Shown: positions 16,984-25,242 of the stretch, piece after piece | How positions within the stretch are numbered: position 1 is the first letter of the stretch | How the letters are laid out: each line of letters starts with the position of its first letter | NCBI GenBank assembly: GCA_020630975.1 | Contig: JAHDID010000048.1 | Coordinates: forward strand, 1 to 45,703 | DNA length: 45,703 bases | Direction of reading: 5' to 3' | Source of the DNA: Verrucomicrobiota bacterium | GTDB taxonomy: Bacteria > Verrucomicrobiota > Verrucomicrobiia > Verrucomicrobiales > DEV007 | Made by a program: the position numbers and the translations under genes | Notes under the pieces: generated by a model | What the model was told of the DNA's origin: nothing | Seen by the model: only the letters and a program-made list of their open reading frames with translations | Database searches by the model: none

Positions 16984-19368
16984 ATGAGTTCTTTTCCATT
17001 ACTCGCTCAATTTTGGCTCTCCTGGGATACCTTTTGGTCCTGCCTATGGCCTATCGCGCTACTGGCTGGCACCGCTTTACTCTTGGGCCTATGGGGCGCC
17101 TTCCTCCTGTTTGGCAATCGCTTCCGCGTACTGCGTGAGGCCAGAGAGACCAATACCAGGCTCGTCAATCGGCTAAACAGCATCGTCGACGACCAGAATG
17201 TATTGGTAGAAAATCTCAACAACCGCTTCTCGGTAGAGCAGAAAAAGCTCAATCTCCAGATCGCCAATCGCGATAGTAAACTAAAAGATCTCACGACGCG
17301 TCTGGCGAAACATGAGGAAACAGCCGCCAACCACAAATCTGTAGTCGCCGGTAGAGATGCCAACATCAATAGCCTACAAGCCGACTTATCCGATAGGGAT
17401 AAACAAATCATCCTACTGAAGCGAAAGATCGATAACGAAGGGCACCTGCTCAAGCGTATCGCCCAGCTCGAAGCCCTGCTCAACGATCGGGAAAACGAAA
17501 TCGCTAACATGCACGGCGATCTCGAAGAGCACCGCCTGACGATCGGCACCCGCGACAAGCGCATCGAAGAGCTCCTCGCCAATCAAAACGATGGCACCGC
17601 CGACGCCCGCATCGCCGAGCTAGAGCCCGCACTCGCAGAACTAGAGGCGGCACTCGCCGGACGCGAGGACGATCTCAACGACGCCAAGGGTCTATACGAC
17701 GACCTCGAGAAAACATACAACGATCTCGAAAAAACACTCACCGAGCGCGACGAGGAACTCGAAGATGTCCGCAAGGAGCTCGAAGATATCCGCAAGCAGC
17801 GCGACGATCTCGACAAAGACCTCAACGAACTACTCGCCGAAAGAGAGAACGATAACAGCTCCGCTAACGACGAGAAAATCATCGAGCTGGAGAAAATCAT
17901 CGACGATCGCGATACCGAGCTACTATCCATCCGAGAGGGCCTCGAAGGCCGTATCCAAGAGCTGGAAAGTCTACTCGGCCAGCGCGAGAGCACCATCATC
18001 GCCCTACAGAGCGATCTGCAGGCCAATGACGGACTACACGATCAGCAGGCTCGCCTACGGGAGCTCGATCAGGAGATCGCCAATCTCAAAAACGATCTCT
18101 CCAGCCAGACAGGTCTACACGACCGTATCCACGAGCTAGAGGCTGCACTTCACAGCCGTGAAGAGGATCTGCAGAAGTTCCACGAACAAAATGCCGATCA
18201 TCACTCCGCTTTCCAAGACCTCGAGAGCAAACTCAACGAAGCCCAGCGCGAGCGCGACGAAGAGATCGAAAAACTCAGCGACTTGCTGCGCAATCGAGAT
18301 GAAGAGCTCAACTCTCTACATGGCCAATCCAGTGCCAACGACTCTCTACAGATCAAGGTAGGAGAACTCGAGTCTATGCTCGGCGAGCGCGACAGCGAAC
18401 TGGCAAATCTGAAAACAGCCTCTACCGAAGCCAGCCGCCGCATCGAAGAACTGGAGCAGCTGATCAAAGAGCGCGAAGAAAAAATCAAAAATCTCTACCA
18501 GGAGGCAGACTCCATCTCCAGCCAGCTACAGGAAAACAACCAATTCTCCGAGCAGATCCATGATCTGGAGTGGAGCCTAGGCGAAAAAGATGGCGAGATC
18601 GATGGGCTCAAGCACGAGAAAGATGGCTACGTCTCCAGAGTCCGCGAGCTCGAGTGGCTACTCGGTGAAAAGGATGGCGAGCTAGACTGCCTGCGCGAAG
18701 AGAAATCCTTACTCAATGAGAAAATCCATCTGCATGAGGAGATGAATGCTCAGATCGGTTACCTCGAGAGATCGATCCGCGAGAAAGAAGGCGAAGTGGA
18801 GCGCTGGTGGACCGAGTGCGAAGGCCTAAAGTCTCAGCTGACCTCTCGCGACACCGAGATCGACCACCTCCGCAGGGATGTCGAGATAACCAATGGCCTA
18901 GAATCAAAGATCGAAGAACTCGAGTGGCTACTCGGCGAGAAAGACACCGAACTGGAAAAACTCCGCCTAGAGCTACGCCCACGTCCGCAGCGACCACAGC
19001 GAGCACAATCCACCAGCCTCGAGACACGAGTCCGCGAGCTGGAGCTTCAGGTCTACGACCGCGATCGCGAGCTCATGTCGCTCAGGCAGCGCGAGCCCAA
19101 AGGAACTAGCGGCGGTAGCAGTCTACGCGTCATCGGTGTCGCCACCGAAAGCACTAGCGATATCCAGGCTCGCATCCGTGAGCTGGAGGCTATCCTCGAG
19201 CGCCGGACCAGCACTCACTACAAGTCCAGCTCCGATCGCCCAGATGAGTACCGCTTCACTCTGGAAGATGGATCCACCATCTACGTGAAGGGCAATGAAC
19301 TGATCGACTACGATGGCAAGACTCACGTCGCATCGGAGCTCTTTGAGTCCCTGCAGGACAACGACTAG
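16984..19368 (+). CDS. Membrane-anchored long coiled-coil protein (module copy 1)
   Basis: This 794-residue protein has one N-terminal membrane span (about 21-43), followed by roughly 650 residues of nearly continuous charged coiled coil. The coil contains degenerate repeats built on the pattern ELE..L..(R/K)(D/E).E(L/I). Towards the end the unit sharpens into LEWLLGEKDGEL, with copies at LEWSLGEKDGEI, LEWLLGEKDGEL and LEWLLGEKDTEL. A basic Pro/Arg linker (RPRPQRPQR) precedes a last coil and a small C-terminal domain (about 745-794) with YRFTLEDGSTIYVKGNELIDYDGK. It could span tens of nanometres as a scaffold. I cannot name a family. Confidence 0.8.
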   Translation: MSSFPLLAQFWLSWDTFWSCLWPIALLAGTALLLGLWGAFLLFGNRFRVLREARETNTRLVNRLNSIVDDQNVLVENLNNRFSVEQKKLNLQIANRDSKLKDLTTRLAKHEETAANHKSVVAGRDANINSLQADLSDRDKQIILLKRKIDNEGHLLKRIAQLEALLNDRENEIANMHGDLEEHRLTIGTRDKRIEELLANQNDGTADARIAELEPALAELEAALAGREDDLNDAKGLYDDLEKTYNDLEKTLTERDEELEDVRKELEDIRKQRDDLDKDLNELLAERENDNSSANDEKIIELEKIIDDRDTELLSIREGLEGRIQELESLLGQRESTIIALQSDLQANDGLHDQQARLRELDQEIANLKNDLSSQTGLHDRIHELEAALHSREEDLQKFHEQNADHHSAFQDLESKLNEAQRERDEEIEKLSDLLRNRDEELNSLHGQSSANDSLQIKVGELESMLGERDSELANLKTASTEASRRIEELEQLIKEREEKIKNLYQEADSISSQLQENNQFSEQIHDLEWSLGEKDGEIDGLKHEKDGYVSRVRELEWLLGEKDGELDCLREEKSLLNEKIHLHEEMNAQIGYLERSIREKEGEVERWWTECEGLKSQLTSRDTEIDHLRRDVEITNGLESKIEELEWLLGEKDTELEKLRLELRPRPQRPQRAQSTSLETRVRELELQVYDRDRELMSLRQREPKGTSGGSSLRVIGVATESTSDIQARIRELEAILERRTSTHYKSSSDRPDEYRFTLEDGSTIYVKGNELIDYDGKTHVASELFESLQDND

Positions 19369-19398
19369 CCCTCTCACCTGCCTTTAGGCAAAAAGTTC

Positions 19399-19416
19399 TT
19401 AAATTTTAAAATTTAA
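19399..19416. repeat. 18-bp perfect A/T palindrome
   Basis: TTAAATTTTAAAATTTAA is a perfect palindrome between the two module copies, 30 nt after the stop of the long coiled-coil gene. It could be an operator; it is not a typical terminator because it lacks GC pairs. Confidence 0.6.
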
Positions 19417-19454
19417 TCACTCTTATTATTCTTATCATATTTACCATTGCATAG

Positions 19455-19478
19455 TTCTGAATATCTATATATTCAGAA
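19455..19478 (+). promoter_or_regulatory. 10-bp inverted repeat directly before start codon
   Basis: TTCTGAATAT (19455-19464) and ATATTCAGAA (19469-19478) are a perfect 10-bp inverted repeat around a CTAT loop, ending 3 nt before the ATG at 19482. It covers the place where a ribosome binding site would lie, and no Shine-Dalgarno is visible. In RNA it would form a hairpin next to the start codon; in DNA it could be an operator. The first module copy has a smaller hairpin in a similar place. Confidence 0.6.
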
Positions 19479-19481
19479 ATT

Positions 19482-21227
19482 ATGAAAGGTATTGCTGTTA
19501 TCCTCTACTTCCTAGGGCTCTCCGCCCTAGGTGGATGCCTTTCGCAGAATTTTTACCAGGATTTCATCGAAAATGAGCTGGTAGGGCAGTCTCAGCGAGT
19601 GCTTTCAGAGGTCGGTCTAGATGAGATCAAAGTCGGCTTAGACGGCCATTTCCTCGACATTCCGGAAGACTCGATCGATAAAATGACCTATCGCCGCGTC
19701 GTCGAAGAGGTCGACGAGACCGTCCCCGGTATCTACACACCCAAGCTAGAGCCGATCCCCGAAGAAGCCGCCCATTGCCGGATCGAGGTGGGCAACACTC
19801 AGGTACTACTGATCGGGCAGCTCGATCGCGATACCGCTGGAAAGATGTCCCGCAAAGTGGCGAAACTCTTCCCTGAGCTAGAACTGCTCAACCACATCGC
19901 CACCAGCAGCCACTACGCAGGAGTCGATTGGACCGAGGATACCGACTCATTTCTAGAGACCTGCTTCACCACTCCCGGAGTCGATGTCTTGGAAACCAGT
20001 GAAGGCCTCTATGCTGTGGAAGGTTACTTCCCCGATCCCGCCGCCCTAGAGGCACTAAAGACAGCTGCAGCCGACCAGGATGCCCAATTTCAAGTGATGA
20101 CGCCGCGCAGCAGCGATTCTGCCAGCTATCCCGATGTCGCTACACTCACCATCCAGAGACAAGATGGTCGGATCAGTCTTTCAGGCAAGCTGCCCAACGA
20201 GATCATTCGAGACGAGATCGTCACCACAGCTCAGCTAGAGTTTGGCACCTTCGAGATCGACATGGAGATCGAAGTCTCCGACACTTGCAATGACCCTTGG
20301 TGGCGCCCCAATCTAGGCGACCTCCTCGATCGCTATGCCAGGCTGCTAGAGGGCGATGGCCAGATCGCCTACGGTGCCAAAGAGCTAACCATGTCTGGTA
20401 CGCTATCTGGTCCCGGATCAGCAGCTCAGCTAGAGGCCCTAGGTATGAAATCTCGCCCGCGTGGCTACTCCTTTCGCCCTGCTTTTGAGGCCGAGTCATC
20501 AGTAGAGCCCACGCTCACTCTCAATCGATCCGCCGATGAGCTAATCATCTCCGGACAGATCTGTCAGGACGATCACGACCTGATCATGAATCCCACCACT
20601 CTCCAGCAGATGAGCGCCGGCACCCTGCTAAACCAAGTGAAGATCTCGCCCACCACCAAAGCCTTTACCTGCAACAATCCAGGCCCACTACTCATCCTAC
20701 TTTCTAGCCGCCTAGAGAATAGCGAGATCCAGCTCGATCACGAAAAACTCATCATCAAAGGTACCGTCGCAGACGAAGTCCAGCGCGGTGCCTACACCAA
20801 ACTGGCCACTTCTGTCATCGGCCAATCCCACACTATCGAAAACCGTCTGACTATGCAGTCATTCATGCTGCAGTCAGAGACCGAGATGGTGAAGCAATTT
20901 AAAGAGCACTCCATCTATTTCAAAACCGGTAGTTCTCAGCTGAGTGCGGGTGACTTGGAGAAAGTAAACAAAATAGCCGACCTCATCAGACAATTTCCCA
21001 CCGATCAAAACTTCATCGTCGGCGGTTATGCCGATCAGCGTGGCAACCCAGAGGTAAACCGCCAACTCAGCGAAAAGCGCGCCAGCGCCGTGATGGTGGC
21101 ACTCGCAGAAGCAGGCGTTCCACTCATCAGAATGACTCAAAAAAGTTTCACCGAAGACGCATCCGGCTCCCTCATTGCCGATCTTTGGAAAAGTCGACGA
21201 GTCGAAATCTCTCTGGATAGCCTCTAG
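19482..21227 (+). CDS. BON-repeat/OmpA-family envelope protein (module copy 2)
   Basis: This 581-residue paralogue of the gene at 14,829 has an N-terminal hydrophobic segment ending LGGC, a possible lipobox with Cys19. The BON-like region is more divergent (recognisable units ISLSGKLPN, LTMSGTLSG, LIISGQICQ, LIIKGTVAD). The C-terminal OmpA-like domain (about 475-580) starts SIYFKTGSSQL and retains Asp518 and Arg533 in the expected peptidoglycan-binding positions. A Pro-Trp-Trp at 272-274 matches the position in copy 1. The protein would link the envelope to peptidoglycan; lipidation is uncertain because copy 1 lacks the Cys. Confidence 0.83.
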   Translation: MKGIAVILYFLGLSALGGCLSQNFYQDFIENELVGQSQRVLSEVGLDEIKVGLDGHFLDIPEDSIDKMTYRRVVEEVDETVPGIYTPKLEPIPEEAAHCRIEVGNTQVLLIGQLDRDTAGKMSRKVAKLFPELELLNHIATSSHYAGVDWTEDTDSFLETCFTTPGVDVLETSEGLYAVEGYFPDPAALEALKTAAADQDAQFQVMTPRSSDSASYPDVATLTIQRQDGRISLSGKLPNEIIRDEIVTTAQLEFGTFEIDMEIEVSDTCNDPWWRPNLGDLLDRYARLLEGDGQIAYGAKELTMSGTLSGPGSAAQLEALGMKSRPRGYSFRPAFEAESSVEPTLTLNRSADELIISGQICQDDHDLIMNPTTLQQMSAGTLLNQVKISPTTKAFTCNNPGPLLILLSSRLENSEIQLDHEKLIIKGTVADEVQRGAYTKLATSVIGQSHTIENRLTMQSFMLQSETEMVKQFKEHSIYFKTGSSQLSAGDLEKVNKIADLIRQFPTDQNFIVGGYADQRGNPEVNRQLSEKRASAVMVALAEAGVPLIRMTQKSFTEDASGSLIADLWKSRRVEISLDSL

Positions 21228-21254
21228 ACCTATTTTTTACACTTTCATACACTC

Positions 21255-21512
21255 ATGATCACACCTTTAGCACTAGCTTCTTTAGCTGCTGAAAATCAAT
21301 TCCTAGTCGGCTGTGTCGCTACAGCCCTTGCTGGTTTCGTGTTTTTCTGTGCTGGTATCTTTGTCGGATTTCTGTGTTTCAACGGCCGTGCCCGATTGGC
21401 CGAGGAACTCGAAAAAGGCAACCGCGACCAATCTCAAGTCAATCACCGAACCTGGCGCCAGACCAAGCTTACCAAAGCTAAACTGGAAGAAGTCATAGCC
21501 ACTCACGGCTAA
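21255..21512 (+). CDS. Small single-span membrane protein (module copy 2)
   Basis: This 85-residue protein has one membrane helix (about 17-42, core FVFFCAGIFVGFLCF) and a charged C-terminal tail. It is the positional and topological counterpart of the 86-residue protein at 16,699, and the two share an FF-x2-G-x-FVG-like core. It lies 27 nt after the second BON/OmpA gene and 23 nt before the next coiled-coil gene, so co-transcription is likely. Function is unknown. Confidence 0.75.
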   Translation: MITPLALASLAAENQFLVGCVATALAGFVFFCAGIFVGFLCFNGRARLAEELEKGNRDQSQVNHRTWRQTKLTKAKLEEVIATHG

Positions 21513-21535
21513 CCACAACCCAAACCCACCACACC

Positions 21536-22591
21536 ATGGAAAACATGGACCTCATCTACTACCAACTAGCGCAGACCTACACTGTAGCAGAGCACGCAGA
21601 GAAAGTAGGCTACGTACTGAAACTGCTACTCCCAGTCAGCGCCCTCATGTGCGGATTTTTCGCACTGGGCCTATGGGCATCGCACCTATACTTGTCCAAA
21701 TACCTGACTCGTATCAGCAATGCTCACGCTCGCAAAGCGACGAGCGGTCGGGGATTCCGACAGACCGTCGATGAGCAAAACAAACTCGGCCTAGAAGTCG
21801 TCAGAGCATTCGACAAACTGGTAAAGAAACTGCAGCGCCGAGAGCAACACGTCATCCAGCTGCACCGTAGGCTAGCCCAAGCCTCGACCAAAGATGAGGA
21901 TGAAGATCTACTCAATAGTATCAATCTAGACGATCTGGACGGCACACACCTCGAGATCGTCGGCGAGGTCGACGACCGCGATGTGCAGATCGAAGATCTC
22001 AGCCAGCAAGTGCGCACCCTGCAGCAGGCAAACGATCGCGCCAAGCGAGAGATCGAAGCCCTGCAGAGCCAGACCCCAGAGATAGAGCTCGACGACGAGC
22101 AGCCGACTATCGAGTTCAGCCTAGCCTCTCTGGAGCTTTCAGAGGAGAACGAAAACCTCAGACTACAGGTGGAATCCAAAAACAAGGAAATCGCCAATCT
22201 GCACAAGCGCTACGCCTTGCTCCAAAAGAAGGTGCTCAATTTAGAGGAAGCTGCTGCCAAGCATGCCCCGGAAGTCGAGGAGAACAAGATTGTCCCTATA
22301 TCAGCCTTTTCAGGAGAGAACGTAAAGACACACCACCAGTTTGGTGTGATCTATACCGACCAGCCAGCCCAAGTCGATGATCTCAAAAAGATCAAGGGAG
22401 TCGGCAAGGTACTAGAGAAAGCTCTCAATAAATTTGGTGTGTATCGATTCAAACAGATCGCTCTCTGGGAACAGACTGTGATCGATGAATTTGCCGCCAT
22501 CCTCCCCTTCGGAGAGCGAGTCATCCGTGACCGCTGGACCGATCAATCACGAGACCTCCACGAGCACAAATACGGCGAAAAGGTTAGCTAA
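21536..22591 (+). CDS. Membrane-anchored coiled-coil protein with helix-hairpin-helix end
   Basis: This 351-residue protein is the third gene of module copy 2. It has one membrane span (about 25-53), coiled coil (about 75-240, with an acidic DEDEDLL patch near 120), and a C-terminal domain (about 278-335) beginning DDLKKIKGVGKVLEKALNKFGV. That domain fits the helix-hairpin-helix type of COG3743, labelled predicted flap-endonuclease-1-like 5' DNA nuclease. Such domains bind DNA or act as small protein-interaction folds; no separate nuclease active site is visible. Compared with copy 1 the coil is much shorter. Its stop is 2 nt from that of the convergent photolyase gene. Confidence 0.83.
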   Translation: MENMDLIYYQLAQTYTVAEHAEKVGYVLKLLLPVSALMCGFFALGLWASHLYLSKYLTRISNAHARKATSGRGFRQTVDEQNKLGLEVVRAFDKLVKKLQRREQHVIQLHRRLAQASTKDEDEDLLNSINLDDLDGTHLEIVGEVDDRDVQIEDLSQQVRTLQQANDRAKREIEALQSQTPEIELDDEQPTIEFSLASLELSEENENLRLQVESKNKEIANLHKRYALLQKKVLNLEEAAAKHAPEVEENKIVPISAFSGENVKTHHQFGVIYTDQPAQVDDLKKIKGVGKVLEKALNKFGVYRFKQIALWEQTVIDEFAAILPFGERVIRDRWTDQSRDLHEHKYGEKVS

Positions 22592-22593
22592 GC

Positions 22594-24081
22594 CTATTTA
22601 TTGCACAAAATATTATGAAAAGACTCTGCGCTCTGCCTATGAGCAAGTCGTTTTTCTTCGTCCATTTTATCGAGACTTCGGACCAACATTCCGAGTCTAT
22701 GCTGACGGATGAAGAAATCTCTCTCTCTACTGATGAAACTCCAGAAAAGAGAATCCCAGATGTCACACCATTCGCCTTTTGGATAGTCGGACATCTTTTT
22801 TACGTAGTTGGAACCGGAAATGTAGGGTTTGGTAGTGAAGATGCCACCATCAGCGAATTGACTCATTCCGTAGACATTGGGCACCATGACCCAGTCGTAA
22901 GCATCAATGAAGAGCTCCATATACCAGTCGTTGACCTGAGTGGGATGGTAGCCTCCCAGTAACAAAAAATTACCCAAGACCATCAATCTTTCGATATGGT
23001 GGCAATATGAATACTTGAGGACCATCTGGATCGTGTGATCGACAGGAAACACTCCTGTCTCACCGGTCCAGAATGCCTCCGGTAGATCACGCTGGTGATC
23101 AAAAAAGTTGGAGGTACGCATCTCCAACCCATGGCGACGATACATGATATACATGAACTCTCGCCAGCCTATGATCTGACGCAGGAATCCCTCTAGGGAA
23201 TTGAGCGGCACCCCTTTCTCATCCGCCGCCTTCATCGCCGCATCCACGATCTCCTGCGGTGTCAGCAGACCGATATTCAGCACCGGTGTCAAAAGACTGT
23301 GAAAAAGCGTTCGCTCTTTGTGCGATATCGCATCCTCGTACGGACCAAACTCGACAAAGCGCTCGGCCAGAAACCGCTTCAGCCAGGCTAGACTATCTTT
23401 GCGCGTCACCGGATAGGCAAAAGTATCCAGCTGGCCAGGGTAGTCGGCGAAGTTCGCCTCGGTGTAGGCTATCGCCTCCTTCACATAGGTATTTTGTTTC
23501 ACCTCTAGATCCGCTGGTGTGATCAACCCGCCACGCTTGGGCATGGGCTTACGATTTTCATCATCATAGCTCCAGCGGCCACCTTCAGGTTTGCCGTCTG
23601 CATCCACGAGTATGCCCATACGCTTTCGCTGCTCCTCGTAAAATTTCGCCATAAACGGCTTCTTCCGACTGTCAAAGTGCGCATCCGCCCAGTCCGCGGG
23701 CGTGAGAAACATCGGCGTGGTCAGAAAGTTCAGTTCGATACCTGTCCGGCGTAGGCGCTTCTCGAGTAGAAAGTCGCAGCAATCCGTCAGGTAGACACTC
23801 TCATAGCCATCCTCCTGCAGGCTGCGAATGTGATCCTCCGTCACCTTCTCTCGATCATAATCGATGTAGGTGACCGTGTAGCCCTTTTTACTCAGTTCGT
23901 CGGCATAGGCCTTCATCGAGGCGCGGTGCAGCACGATCTTCTGCACATGGAATCTGCCGGGCGCGGCATGTTTATCACCAAAGAACAACCCATCCTCGAT
24001 CAAAAAGACCGGACGATCCTTCTTCAGCGCAGGATGCTTGGGGAAAAGCTGGTGTGGATAGACGAGAGTAGCCGACTTCAT
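22594..24081 (-). CDS. Cryptochrome/photolyase-family protein (deoxyribodipyrimidine photolyase-related)
   Basis: This protein belongs to the prokaryotic photolyase-related (FeS-BCP/PhrB-like, COG3046) flavoprotein family. The N-terminal Rossmann-type domain starts ATLVYPHQLF. The C-terminal FAD-binding half includes LRQIIGWREFMYIMYRR, CHHIERLMVLGNFLLLGG and DWVMVPNVYGMSQFADGG. The usual role is light-driven DNA repair or light sensing. I chose the Met at 24081 because it begins directly before the conserved strand; a 13-residue longer start exists at 24120. Around WCDIWDSLFW the sequence appears shortened, with no CxxC where I expect two iron-sulfur ligands. Confidence 0.9.
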   Translation of the reverse strand: MKSATLVYPHQLFPKHPALKKDRPVFLIEDGLFFGDKHAAPGRFHVQKIVLHRASMKAYADELSKKGYTVTYIDYDREKVTEDHIRSLQEDGYESVYLTDCCDFLLEKRLRRTGIELNFLTTPMFLTPADWADAHFDSRKKPFMAKFYEEQRKRMGILVDADGKPEGGRWSYDDENRKPMPKRGGLITPADLEVKQNTYVKEAIAYTEANFADYPGQLDTFAYPVTRKDSLAWLKRFLAERFVEFGPYEDAISHKERTLFHSLLTPVLNIGLLTPQEIVDAAMKAADEKGVPLNSLEGFLRQIIGWREFMYIMYRRHGLEMRTSNFFDHQRDLPEAFWTGETGVFPVDHTIQMVLKYSYCHHIERLMVLGNFLLLGGYHPTQVNDWYMELFIDAYDWVMVPNVYGMSQFADGGIFTTKPYISGSNYVKKMSDYPKGEWCDIWDSLFWSFISRERDFFIRQHRLGMLVRSLDKMDEEKRLAHRQSAESFHNILCNK

Positions 24082-24140
24082 GGAAGGAGGGTACGCTGTC
24101 CGCGCAAATGTGGCCGCCACAACTCTAACAAGTAAAGGGC

Positions 24141-24953
24141 ATGGATTCCCCTTCCCTCACCGTGTATCCTCACCATAGCCAAACCATGGACACCGACCAG
24201 CACCTACCGCATTCCGCCCACGACTACAAAAGGCTCGTAAAGAAATGGCGAACCCTAGCCCGCACACACAGCCTGCCCCTACACACCATCGCTGAAGTCG
24301 AGGGTCACCCCATCCTGGCCATCGACTCCTACAGCTCTACCCAACGGGCCAGCTACTACATCAGCGCCGGCGTCCATGGCGACGAGCCCGCACCAGTCTG
24401 GGCCGTTCTACAGTGGGCACAGGCAAATCCAGAATGGATCCTGAAAAACAGCATCACCATCCTCCCCTGTCTCAATCCCACCGGCCTCATCGATAACACT
24501 CGGACAGATTTCACCGGCTGCGATCTCAATCGCGCCTTCCAGGATAGCAGCATCCCCCTCATAGCAGCCTGGCAGAAGCTCCTAGCCGACCGCTGCTACA
24601 CCCGCGCCCTCTGCCTACACGAGGACTACGATGCCACCGGCACCTACCTCTACGAGATCACCGATACCCCCGGCCTAGGCCGCACCATCCTAGATGCCAC
24701 CTCCACCATCATCGCCCCCGACACCAGCCCCATCATCGATGGCAATGAATTTCAAAACGCCCTAGCCCATCATCCCCTCACCGAGATCAAAGAACTCGTC
24801 GAAACCGAACTAGCCGGCGGCTGGCCCGAGGCTCTCTACCTAGCAGTCGATCACGTCGAAAGCGCCCTGACATTCGAGACACCCAGTGAGTTCGGTATAG
24901 GGAGAAGGATCGCGGCCCACAGACAAGCTATCGATAGCTTTACCAATAAGTAA
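24141..24953 (+). CDS. M14-like zinc carboxypeptidase/deacylase
   Basis: This 270-residue cytoplasmic-looking protein resembles the M14 peptidase/succinylglutamate desuccinylase superfamily. The zinc ligands are expected in AGVHGDEPAP (His and Glu) and in LCLHEDYDATG (second His). CLNPTGL followed by CDLNRAF matches the family's substrate-binding NPxG and LNR elements. Glu in the ALTFETPSEF segment is a candidate general base. An in-frame Met at 24186 is an alternative start that loses only an unconserved 15 residues. Substrate is unknown: it may trim peptides or deacylate amino acids. It is divergent from the photolyase-related gene. Confidence 0.83.
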   Translation: MDSPSLTVYPHHSQTMDTDQHLPHSAHDYKRLVKKWRTLARTHSLPLHTIAEVEGHPILAIDSYSSTQRASYYISAGVHGDEPAPVWAVLQWAQANPEWILKNSITILPCLNPTGLIDNTRTDFTGCDLNRAFQDSSIPLIAAWQKLLADRCYTRALCLHEDYDATGTYLYEITDTPGLGRTILDATSTIIAPDTSPIIDGNEFQNALAHHPLTEIKELVETELAGGWPEALYLAVDHVESALTFETPSEFGIGRRIAAHRQAIDSFTNK

Positions 24954-24974
24954 CACCACCACTCCCCGCATGCG

Positions 24975-25009
24975 ATATAAGCCGTATAGGCCATATACGT
25001 CCTATAGGG
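24975..25009. repeat. 9-nt periodic repeat array, left
   Basis: Four degenerate 9-nt units (ATATAAGCC, GTATAGGCC, ATATACGTC, CTATAGGG) run head to tail just after the M14-like gene. A similar array lies about 180 nt further on. Confidence 0.7.
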
Positions 25010-25187
25010 ATTTCGCAGCAGCTACCGCCCCATAAGCCAAAACAAAAATGTGGCGGCGAGTGTCAACGAGTGGCCCGCAGAGCATCCCGCCAATACCCAA
25101 GCCAATGGCTCAACACGACGAAACTCCACTCTCTGGCGTTCGCCGCCCCTCGCTCCCAAAAACTTCCTGGCTACCACACGCCTACAA
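25010..25187. other. Segment between two 9-nt arrays
   Basis: No supported gene or RNA is visible in these 178 nt. A 61-codon ORF here starts mid-segment, runs into the second array and has no recognisable features, so it is not called. Confidence 0.5.
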
Positions 25188-25223
25188 AATAGGTCCTATA
25201 GGTCATATATGCCCTATAGGATC
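25188..25223. repeat. 9-nt periodic repeat array, right
   Basis: Four 9-nt units (AATAGGTCC, TATAGGTCA, TATATGCCC, TATAGGATC) run head to tail, 20 nt before the stop of the minus-strand transporter fusion. They share the TATAGG core with the left array. Confidence 0.7.
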
Positions 25224-25242
25224 TTAACCAGCTAGCCCCCAC

